From an uncultured Bacilli bacterium (GTDB lineage: Bacteria; Bacillota_I; Bacilli_A; RF39; UBA660): DNA of 25,098 bases. The position numbers were made by a program, and so were the translations under genes. The notes under the pieces are model-generated. The model was not told the DNA's origin, did not search any database, and saw only the letters and a program-made list of their open reading frames with translations. The DNA lies in the NCBI GenBank assembly GCA_934132915.1, contig CAKPAK010000012.1:1-25098 (forward strand), written 5' to 3'. Below are positions 1 through 5,472 of this stretch, piece by piece (within the stretch, counting starts at the first letter, position 1; each line of letters opens with the position of its first letter).

Positions 1-492
1 CAAAATAATAATGAAAATACGGAAAATAAAACGAATAATAACCAATCTGGGAATAATACAGAGAATCATAACACGACCAACAATAGCAATCAAAATAATA
101 ACAATCCATCTTCTAACCAAGAAACCAGTAAGAATGAAAAAACCACAGCCAAAATTAATGATGTCATCTACCCAATGTACTTACCAGATAATACTTACCT
201 TACTAGCCAAGATACTGTGGACACAAAAGAGGGAAGTCGTTTAATTTTAACTTTTGGAGGAGATAGTTCCTTTGTTTTAGTAGAGGAGACTGCCTCTAAA
301 TCCGATGAAGGTCTTGTCATCCCCGTAAGTGGAGAATTTGATTTCCTATCGGATGTCATCGGAATAATTAGTAATAAGTCATTATCATGGCATAGTAATG
401 GTATTGATTATTACATGACCAGTGATACCCTAGAAGTTGCAGAATTAGTTGAAATTGCCAGATCCGTTAGTGTCCTACCGGTAAGTAAGTAG
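1..492 (+). CDS. C-terminal part of an Asn-rich secreted or anchored protein, DUF4367-like (5' end outside window)
   Basis: The reading frame is open from the first base to the TAG at 490-492, giving 163 residues with the start missing. Residues 1 to about 50 are a low-complexity Asn/Thr/Ser/Glu linker, typical of an extracytoplasmic spacer. The folded part ends with the pattern W-H-S-N-G-I-D-Y-Y-M ... L-E-V-A-E-L-V-E-I-A-R-S-V. This resembles the end of DUF4367 / anti-sigma-factor C-terminal domains, where a strand is followed by a helix of the form 'eLikiAeSl'. Such proteins usually carry an N-terminal membrane segment or lipobox, which would lie upstream and cannot be seen. A shorter internal ATG exists at 175, but the open frame upstream makes it unlikely as the start. 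The family call is tentative; the linker and the partial status are seen directly. Confidence 0.55.
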   Translation, partial: QNNNENTENKTNNNQSGNNTENHNTTNNSNQNNNNPSSNQETSKNEKTTAKINDVIYPMYLPDNTYLTSQDTVDTKEGSRLILTFGGDSSFVLVEETASKSDEGLVIPVSGEFDFLSDVIGIISNKSLSWHSNGIDYYMTSDTLEVAELVEIARSVSVLPVSK

Positions 493-498
493 AAAAAT

Positions 499-533
499 AC
501 CTACACTATTTTTTAAATAGGTAGGCTTTTTTT
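499..533 (+). terminator. Rho-independent terminator after the Asn-rich protein gene
   Basis: The arms CCTAC and CTATTT pair with AAATAG and GTAGG (11 bp with one bulged A and a 3-nt loop). Seven T residues follow at 527-533. It begins seven bases after the stop codon. Confidence 0.8.
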
Positions 534-560
534 CTTAAAATACAAAAAATTTTCTTCCTC

Positions 561-1514
561 TCATTTTGAATCTTTTTCTATCTTTTTAATTTTATCAATA
601 GAAATACCAGCAATTTCAGAAATGGTTTTTAAATCAATATTTTTCTTTAACATTCCCTTAATCATTTCTGCTTCTTTTTGCTCAATTCCTTGTTCAATTC
701 CTTGTTCAATTCCTTGTTGAATGCCCTGTTCGATACCTTGCTCGATTCCTTCTTTCAATCCTTCTTGTAACCCCTCGTTTTTAGCATCTTCTAAAACGTT
801 ATGTCTAACAACATCCGCCCAAAAATCTGGATTCCATTCAGATAACCATTTTACATCTTTACACGCATCTTCACAATCTGATACAAATTTATCCTTTTCC
901 TTATCATTCATAACAAAACCAGCGATCTCCTTTAATTCATTTAAATTATTTGCATTAAGTAAAGATAACCAAATAACATCTTCACTTAACTTATCACTTT
1001 GATTATAATAAAGTTCTTTATAATAATCAAGAGATTTACAGACAATTTTATAATTATCCAGTAGCTTTTTATGACTTTTTGTAGATAATATTTCATATTC
1101 TTCATCTAAATCTTTATCACATTTTTGAATATTTAAGTTTAATTGATAGAAGTAAATTTTAGAAAAATCTTTGTAATTTACTCCAACATCAGTGGTATCC
1201 ACAGTAATTTTATTTAAATAAAAAGTATTTCTTACTTTAACATGATTAAACTTTTCAGAATTGACTTCAATATCTATTCTCAAATTATTATTAATACGGG
1301 CATAAATATCTACCGTTTTATGATATTCTTTTTCCCTAGCTTTAGTTAACTCATTATTTAAAATCGTAATCGTCGCAAGGTTAGGATTAATATCTAATTT
1401 TAAAACACTAATTAAGAATTTTTTTAAGATTTCAGGATTATTGGTAAAAATTCTTTTAAACATAAAGTCACGGGTTAAGGGAATAAATTTTTCTTCTGTT
1501 AAGGTATTGGTCAT
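561..1514 (-). CDS. Rpn / PD-(D/E)XK nuclease family protein (putative transposase-like, PDDEXK_2)
   Basis: 317 residues. The N-terminus (PLTRDFMFKRIF) is the usual opening of the Rpn/TIGR01784 family ('D.aFK.lF'). The nuclease core is visible as V-D69-I-Y-A ... R-I-D81-I-E83-V-N, matching the D...ExQ/K core of PD-(D/E)XK enzymes, with Asn where Gln is common. Rpn proteins are DNA endonucleases linked to recombination, and they expand strongly in gut bacteria. The C-terminus has a Gly-Ile-Glu-Gln repeat tail (residues 248-279), then a short helix-turn-helix-like segment (LKTISEIAGISIDKIKKIE), as is normal for the family. The start is ATG with the SD AAGGAGAGG just upstream. It is monocistronic and points away from the next gene. 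The family is confident; activity in this copy is not shown. Confidence 0.85.
   Translation of the reverse strand: MTNTLTEEKFIPLTRDFMFKRIFTNNPEILKKFLISVLKLDINPNLATITILNNELTKAREKEYHKTVDIYARINNNLRIDIEVNSEKFNHVKVRNTFYLNKITVDTTDVGVNYKDFSKIYFYQLNLNIQKCDKDLDEEYEILSTKSHKKLLDNYKIVCKSLDYYKELYYNQSDKLSEDVIWLSLLNANNLNELKEIAGFVMNDKEKDKFVSDCEDACKDVKWLSEWNPDFWADVVRHNVLEDAKNEGLQEGLKEGIEQGIEQGIQQGIEQGIEQGIEQKEAEMIKGMLKKNIDLKTISEIAGISIDKIKKIEKDSK
678..773 (-). repeat. 12-bp tandem repeat encoding the GIEQ tail of the Rpn-like nuclease
   Basis: About eight imperfect copies of a 12-bp unit encode G-(I/L)-(E/K/Q)-(Q/E/G) tetrapeptides. Neighbouring units between about 678 and 722 are nearly identical at the DNA level, while those further out have diverged. 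The unit length is a multiple of three, so copy-number change would keep the frame. Confidence 0.85.
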
Positions 1515-1644
1515 TTTCCTCTCCTTCCTAAAAGGACTACTTGTCCCTCTAATGATATTATTCGCGGTTATTTTCCAAAATCCTTCTTCGTATCAAAAAA
1601 AGTATCTGTTTTTTCATTTTGCCTAATCTTAGTGCTTGTTATCT

Positions 1645-1670
1645 ACAAGTAAAAAAACTTGTCTTTTTTT
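1645..1670 (+). terminator. Terminator-like hairpin with no gene upstream on this strand
   Basis: ACAAGT (1645-1650) and ACTTGT (1657-1662) pair across a 6-nt A-rich loop and are followed by C and seven T. The stem is short. No + strand gene precedes it, so it may end a short transcript, shield the next gene, or be chance. Confidence 0.35.
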
Positions 1671-1734
1671 GATATTATTACGGTAACTAGAAGATAAAAA
1701 ATACTTATTTATTTAGAATAGGAGGAAATATTTG

Positions 1735-2316
1735 ATGTTAAAGAAAGTAAAAAATCTTTTCAAAAATTCAAAAACAAAATTTATACTAGGACTAATATTA
1801 GGTATTATTTTAACAGGAGGTGGAGTATACGCAGCAACTATAGAAAACTCTAAAGATGTTTTTTATGATAATGCTACCTCTAACTTATCATCCACTAATG
1901 TTCAAGATGCTTTAGATGAATTATATGACAAAATAAATAACAAATTAACCACGTATGCTTTTGGCACTCCAACAATTAATAGCCCAGTAGATTTTGAAGA
2001 AGTAATTGCCTCATCTGGCTCAAATGTATTTGTAAAAAAGCAAGGAAGTCAATTATCTGTTTGTCTATATTATAACAATAGATTATTTTGTATGAAGAAT
2101 GGTACAGAAAATTGGGAGACGAATAAAGCAATGTTAAATACAACGACATTTCCAGGGGCTACTTGCGATATATCATCGTCTTTTGCTCATTGCTTCGATG
2201 ATTCATTTCACTACGATGTTCGGTCAGACGGTAGCATTTCTTGCCGCGATGAGGTTACCAACTTGTACTGTTACTTGAGTGCAGAAAGTACAGTCAATTG
2301 CACTTTAAGTTCGTGA
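1735..2316 (+). CDS. Small exported or membrane-anchored cysteine-rich protein of unknown function
   Basis: 193 residues from the ATG at 1735, which is 9 nt after GGAGG; an in-frame TTG at 1732 is a possible alternative. Numbering from the TTG: a basic N-terminus (LKKVKNLFKNSKTK) precedes a hydrophobic helix (about 18-35) ending AAT, which is a signal peptide or N-anchor. Next comes the segment N-A-T-S-N-L-S-S-T-N-V-Q-D-A-L-D-E-L-Y. This 'S.TNVQ.ALDELY' motif recurs at the N-terminus of many short surface or phage-like proteins of uncultured gut Bacilli. The rest is a beta-rich domain with seven cysteines (111, 120, 145, 154, 171, 180, 190), compatible with disulfides outside the cell. No enzyme motif is seen. 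It is monocistronic with its own terminator. Confidence 0.7.
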   Translation: MLKKVKNLFKNSKTKFILGLILGIILTGGGVYAATIENSKDVFYDNATSNLSSTNVQDALDELYDKINNKLTTYAFGTPTINSPVDFEEVIASSGSNVFVKKQGSQLSVCLYYNNRLFCMKNGTENWETNKAMLNTTTFPGATCDISSSFAHCFDDSFHYDVRSDGSISCRDEVTNLYCYLSAESTVNCTLSS

Positions 2317-2381
2317 ACTCTTAAGTCAAAAAAAGAGAAGAATTTCCATTCTCAAAAAGTGTCAAATATAAAGATATTAAT

Positions 2382-2403
2382 AAGAGGTACAACGCCTCTT
2401 TTT
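2382..2403 (+). terminator. Terminator after the cysteine-rich exported protein gene
   Basis: AAGAGG (2382-2387) pairs with CCTCTT (2395-2400) around a 7-nt loop, followed by a T run. It lies 65 nt after the stop codon. Confidence 0.65.
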
Positions 2404-2415
2404 ATCATCAAATAA

Positions 2416-2458
2416 AAAAATCAATAATTGGAATAGAAAATTCTAAGTATTGATTTTT
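2416..2458 (-). terminator. Terminator of the minus-strand TIGR04086-like gene (possibly bidirectional)
   Basis: AAAAATCAATA (2416-2426) and TATTGATTTTT (2448-2458) form a perfect 11-bp stem with A and T tracts on its two sides, so it can work in both directions. A smaller GAAT/ATTC pairing lies in the loop. It sits 15 nt past the end of the minus-strand gene. Confidence 0.7.
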
Positions 2459-2472
2459 AATGAATTACCTCT

Positions 2473-2829
2473 TTAAAGATTATTCTTTTTTCGGTTAATT
2501 CCTATCATACTACCCAATGTTGAAGTAAGAAGTAATATAACATCATATAACAAAGTCTTTATCTGATACTTACTAAATAATAAAATAAAAAGTGTAAAGA
2601 TGCAAATAATCATACCACCCATCTTCAATCCCTCAACATACCCCTTTTTTGAAGAACCTAATCCCAACCGATAACTAATCATAAAAAGACAAAGAACTGG
2701 ATAAATGAACCTTAAAGTAGAAACAACTTTTATGCTAGTTAAACCAAAATAATCAATAATGGTAAAAATTAAGGTACCAATGAACAACAAAATAAAAAAT
2801 ATTCCCATCAATTTCAGTATTTTCTTCAT
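2473..2829 (-). CDS. TIGR04086-like small integral membrane protein
   Basis: 118 residues with four hydrophobic segments (about 7-27, 38-55, 70-86, 92-110). A short charged stretch with glycines (GLGSSKKGYVEGLKMGG) lies between segments 2 and 3, and the C-terminus reads G-S-M-I-G-I-N-R-K-K. This layout and the closing G.(M)IGIN pattern match the TIGR04086 family of roughly 120-residue Firmicute membrane proteins. The biochemical role of that family is unknown. The start is ATG with the SD GGAGGA just upstream. It is divergent from the DUF421 gene across only about 70 bp, so the two promoters must lie very close together or overlap. Confidence 0.65.
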   Translation of the reverse strand: MKKILKLMGIFFILLFIGTLIFTIIDYFGLTSIKVVSTLRFIYPVLCLFMISYRLGLGSSKKGYVEGLKMGGMIICIFTLFILLFSKYQIKTLLYDVILLLTSTLGSMIGINRKKNNL

Positions 2830-2900
2830 GACTATCCTCCATTAAATCTTATGTCTTGTATAAAAAAATAGAAGTTACTCATAATAGTAATGGTGATAGA

Positions 2901-3548
2901 ATGGATTTATTTTTAATTTTTACAAGAACCCTTTTCTTTTATTTTTTTATTTTTTTAGTTTATCGTATCATGGGTAAAAGAGAAGTAGGACAACTAGGTA
3001 TTATTGATTTAATTGTCTCTATTTTAATTGCAGAGTTGGTTGTTATTAGTATTGAAAACTATGATAAAAGCATATTCTTCTCCATTATTCCTATCTCAAC
3101 TCTTTTAGTCTTGCAAGTATCTCTAGCTCTCTTAACCTTAAAAAAACCAAAGTTACGAATATTCTTCGATGGTAATCCCTCACTAATTATCGATAAAGGG
3201 AAAATCAATTACAAAGAAATGATGAAGCAAAAATACAACCTTGATGACTTAACTGTGCAATTAAGGGAAAAAGGATATCGTTCAATTGAAGAAATTGAGT
3301 ATGCCATTTTAGAAAATAATGGAACATTATCCATCTTTCCTTATCAAAAAGAAAAAAAGAAAACCCCATTACCGCTTCCTATTATCTTAGATAGTTCCAT
3401 TCAAAAAGACGCCTTAAAAGCCTTAGGAAAAAACGAAGAATGGGTTCTTAAAATCTTAAATCAAAAAAAGGTGAAATTAGAAGATGTTTTTTATGCTTTT
3501 TATAAAGACAATAATATTTTTATCATTAAAGATGAAGAACTATTATAG
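2901..3548 (+). CDS. DUF421 membrane protein (YetF/YkjA type)
   Basis: 215 residues from the ATG at 2901; GGTGA lies four bases upstream. The frame extends back to a TTG at 2856, but those 15 extra residues are polar, have no SD and would precede the family's first helix. Three N-terminal membrane segments carry the hallmark Y-R-I-M-G-K-R-E-V-G-Q-L-G-I-I-D-L-I-V. They are followed by a cytoplasmic domain with 'G.PSLIIDKGKIN...M', 'YNLDDLTVQLREKGY.SIEEIEYAILE.NG.LSI', the DUF421 signature. In Bacillus, members (YetF, YdfS) are inner-membrane proteins associated with spores or stress; here only the family is certain. A weak T-rich stretch follows the stop and no strong terminator is seen. Confidence 0.85.
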   Translation: MDLFLIFTRTLFFYFFIFLVYRIMGKREVGQLGIIDLIVSILIAELVVISIENYDKSIFFSIIPISTLLVLQVSLALLTLKKPKLRIFFDGNPSLIIDKGKINYKEMMKQKYNLDDLTVQLREKGYRSIEEIEYAILENNGTLSIFPYQKEKKKTPLPLPIILDSSIQKDALKALGKNEEWVLKILNQKKVKLEDVFYAFYKDNNIFIIKDEELL

Positions 3549-3592
3549 TGTCTTTTTTCTTTTATTTTTGAAAAAACTTCATCGAAAAACTA

Positions 3593-3621
3593 TTGAAATT
3601 ATGAACGTATTATTATATACT
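3593..3621 (+). promoter_or_regulatory. Sigma-A-type promoter of the first HD-domain gene
   Basis: -35 TTGAAA (3593-3598), 17-bp spacer, -10 TATACT (3616-3621). The start codon used lies 38 bp downstream. Confidence 0.7.
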
Positions 3622-3659
3622 TAACTTATAACAAAGTAGGCAGTAAGGAAGTGGATGGC

Positions 3660-4415
3660 ATGAAGGAAACAAAAATAATGAAAGTTTTTGAACAATATAT
3701 AAAAAATTTTGATATGAACAAGGGAAATGTCAAAGCCATGTATTTTCACAGTATTAAAATGATGGAATTATGTAAAGATATTGCAACCAATATTGGAATT
3801 TTTAATGATGAAGAAATTATTGTATGTGGTTTAATTGGCCTTTTTCATGATATTGGCTATATCAGTAATAAATTTAAAAATTGCATTGTCACAGAAGATT
3901 CTATGGATAAGTCAAAGGCAACCATTGATATTCTTTTTGATAAAGAAGCCTTAATGCGAAAAATTACAGAAAATACAAAGTATGATGATACAATCAAAAT
4001 AGCTATTTATTGCCAAAATAAAAATGGATTGCCCAGTGGCTTTAATCAAAAAATACTTGCTTTTTGTAAAGTATTAAAAGATGCACATGTTATAGAAACT
4101 TTCCGAATGGTGACCAATTATCCTTATATGGATATGTATATTGATAACTTTCCGAACGATTTAGTTTATAATGATTTCAAACAATTTAAAGTAATTAATT
4201 CTAAAGTAAGCGATAATGATGCCGATAAAATCTTAGAAGTAATGTCCCTAATTTTTGGAATGAATTATGCCTATAGTTATACCCTTCTAAAAGAAGAATG
4301 TTCCGTGAATAAATTAGTTGGGGCCTTAAAAATAGGAAATAAAAATATTAGCCGTTTCTTTTTTCAAATTGCCTCGGCTTTAAATGTATATATTGATAGA
4401 AAAATTATGAGTTAA
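3660..4415 (+). CDS. HD-superfamily protein with a degenerate metal site (paralogue of the gene at 4715)
   Basis: 251 residues from the ATG at 3660. A GTG at 3651 is only one base from the SD (AAGGA, 3645-3649), so it is rejected. The protein aligns over its whole length with the product of 4715-5455, for example at its start (V-F-.-.-Y-.-K-N-.-D) and near the C-terminus (DADKILEVMSLIFGMNYAYSYTLL against DTDKILKHLSWIFDLNFTYSYLYL). It keeps H30, the HD pair H63-D64 and D141 (LKDAH). The two further histidines present in the paralogue (H82 and H116) are replaced by acidic residues around 79-80 and by C118. HD proteins are metal-dependent phosphohydrolases of nucleotides or phosphodiesters. This copy may have another metal requirement, or act as a binding or regulatory subunit. 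It has its own promoter and lies upstream of the T-box. Confidence 0.75.
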   Translation: MKETKIMKVFEQYIKNFDMNKGNVKAMYFHSIKMMELCKDIATNIGIFNDEEIIVCGLIGLFHDIGYISNKFKNCIVTEDSMDKSKATIDILFDKEALMRKITENTKYDDTIKIAIYCQNKNGLPSGFNQKILAFCKVLKDAHVIETFRMVTNYPYMDMYIDNFPNDLVYNDFKQFKVINSKVSDNDADKILEVMSLIFGMNYAYSYTLLKEECSVNKLVGALKIGNKNISRFFFQIASALNVYIDRKIMS

Positions 4416-4428
4416 TAACAAAAAGAAG

Positions 4429-4457
4429 TTGCCAAAGATAATTTTTTTTGTTATACT
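4429..4457 (+). promoter_or_regulatory. Promoter of the T-box / HD / valS operon
   Basis: -35 TTGCCA (4429-4434), 17-bp spacer, -10 TATACT (4452-4457). Predicted transcription start is near 4464, exactly where the T-box stem I would begin. Confidence 0.75.
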
Positions 4458-4463
4458 CTAGAT

Positions 4464-4692
4464 AACTGCAAAGAACAAGAGGAGTATATATTTATCTCTT
4501 TAAGAGAGTTAGTGGTTGGTGCAAACTAATAAGAGAGGATATAGAAGGTAGCTTGGGAGCATAAATTTTGAAATAACAGTAAAAATTTACGTATTACTGC
4601 GTTAAAGTATTAAAGTTGCATATAATTTTATATGAATAAAGGTGGTACCGTGGACAAGAGAAGTTCATCCTTTGATTAAGGATGAACTTTTT
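4464..4692 (+). ncRNA. T-box riboswitch, probably sensing tRNA-Val (specifier GUA)
   Basis: The conserved T-box sequence AAAGGTGGTACCGTGG is at 4638-4653. Stem I features include AAGAGAGTTAGTGG followed by GGTTGGTGCAAACTAA, the usual AG-bulge and distal-loop region. The specifier loop reads GAAG-GTA-GC, with GTA (valine) at 4548-4550; this fits the downstream valyl-tRNA synthetase. The antiterminator bulge UGGU would pair with the ACCA end of a tRNA with discriminator A, as expected for tRNA-Val. A competing terminator follows at 4661-4692. Uncharged tRNA-Val should switch on the downstream HD gene and valS. GGT (Gly), one base earlier, is the alternative reading of the specifier, but the gene context argues against it. 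Confidence 0.93.
4661..4692 (+). terminator. T-box intrinsic terminator
   Basis: AAGTTCATCCTT (4661-4672) pairs perfectly with AAGGATGAACTT (4678-4689) around a 5-nt loop, followed by a T run. Its left arm overlaps the 3' side of the antiterminator, as in known T-boxes. Confidence 0.92.
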
Positions 4693-4714
4693 CTCTGTCA
4701 AAAAGGGAGGTAAG

Positions 4715-5455
4715 ATGACAAAATTTCTAAAAGTATTTAATGATTATGTAAAAAATTATGACTTAACGGATAAAGAAATCATGAAAAAATATCACCATAG
4801 TCTTCGCGTGATGGAAATCGCAAGAAAACTCGCAATATCCCTAAATTTAAGTGAAGAAGAAATAGAACTCTCTACCATCTGCGGACTATTTCATGATATT
4901 GCAAGATTTTATCAATGGACAAAATATCATACATTTAAAGATTTCAAGTTCATTGATCACGGAGACTATGGAGTAGTTGTTTTACAAGAAGATCATCTCA
5001 TTGAAAAATTAACGAAAGAAAAAAGCAAACAAGAAATCATTCTAAATTCTGTAAAATATCATAATAAAATAGAAGTTCCACCTATGGATAATAAACTAGT
5101 GCTATTTATAAATATCATAAGAGATGCCGATAAACTAGATATTTTAAAGACACAAGGAATAAAAATGGATGATGAAAAAATTATTTTAAAAGAAGATTTA
5201 TTAGCGAGTATTTTCAAAAAACAAGTATGTTCAAATCAATTAATCCAAACAGATACTGATAAAATCTTAAAACACCTATCATGGATATTTGACTTAAACT
5301 TTACTTATTCCTATCTTTACTTAAAGAAGAATAATATCATTACAAATAAATTTCATCTTTTAGAATTATATGGCGAAACTAAAGAAATCAATCATTTAAA
5401 AAACTTTATCCAAGAAAATACTTACGAAAAAGAAAAGAATTTAGAAGTATTATAA
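4715..5455 (+). CDS. HD-domain phosphohydrolase, first gene of the T-box operon
   Basis: 246 residues from the ATG at 4715, which follows GGGAGG by 4 bases. An upstream in-frame ATG at 4682 lies inside the terminator and is rejected. The HD site is complete: H28 (YHHSLRVMEIA), H60-D61 (GLFHDIARF), H82 (IDHGDYG), H116 (KYHNK), D137 (IRDADKLD). This arrangement is typical of bacterial HD hydrolases that bind one or two metal ions and hydrolyse nucleotides or phosphodiesters; the substrate is unknown. It is the first gene after the T-box terminator and lies only 17 bp ahead of valS, so it is expressed with valS and should rise when tRNA-Val is uncharged. Its paralogue lies just upstream under a separate promoter. 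Confidence 0.85.
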   Translation: MTKFLKVFNDYVKNYDLTDKEIMKKYHHSLRVMEIARKLAISLNLSEEEIELSTICGLFHDIARFYQWTKYHTFKDFKFIDHGDYGVVVLQEDHLIEKLTKEKSKQEIILNSVKYHNKIEVPPMDNKLVLFINIIRDADKLDILKTQGIKMDDEKIILKEDLLASIFKKQVCSNQLIQTDTDKILKHLSWIFDLNFTYSYLYLKKNNIITNKFHLLELYGETKEINHLKNFIQENTYEKEKNLEVL

Positions 5456-5472
5456 AAAAGAAAGGTGATAAT

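Noticed and set aside
678..773. CRISPR-like array
   Set aside because: The 12-bp repeats have no spacers and are in frame within a coding sequence. No CRISPR array was seen elsewhere in the window.
721..1002. Plus-strand open frame rich in Pro, Ser and Cys
   Set aside because: It is the antisense shadow of the GIEQ repeat and neighbouring coding sequence of the Rpn-like gene.
2856..2900. TTG-initiated extension of the DUF421 protein
   Set aside because: No SD, polar residues, and the family's first membrane helix begins right after the ATG at 2901.
4545..4549. Glycine specifier (GGT) in the T-box
   Set aside because: Shifting by one base gives GTA (Val), which agrees with the downstream valS. 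The GAA-purine-NNN spacing also occurs in known T-boxes. It is kept only as an alternative.
4682..4714. Earlier ATG for the second HD gene
   Set aside because: It lies within the T-box terminator stem, whereas the ATG at 4715 has GGGAGG at proper distance.
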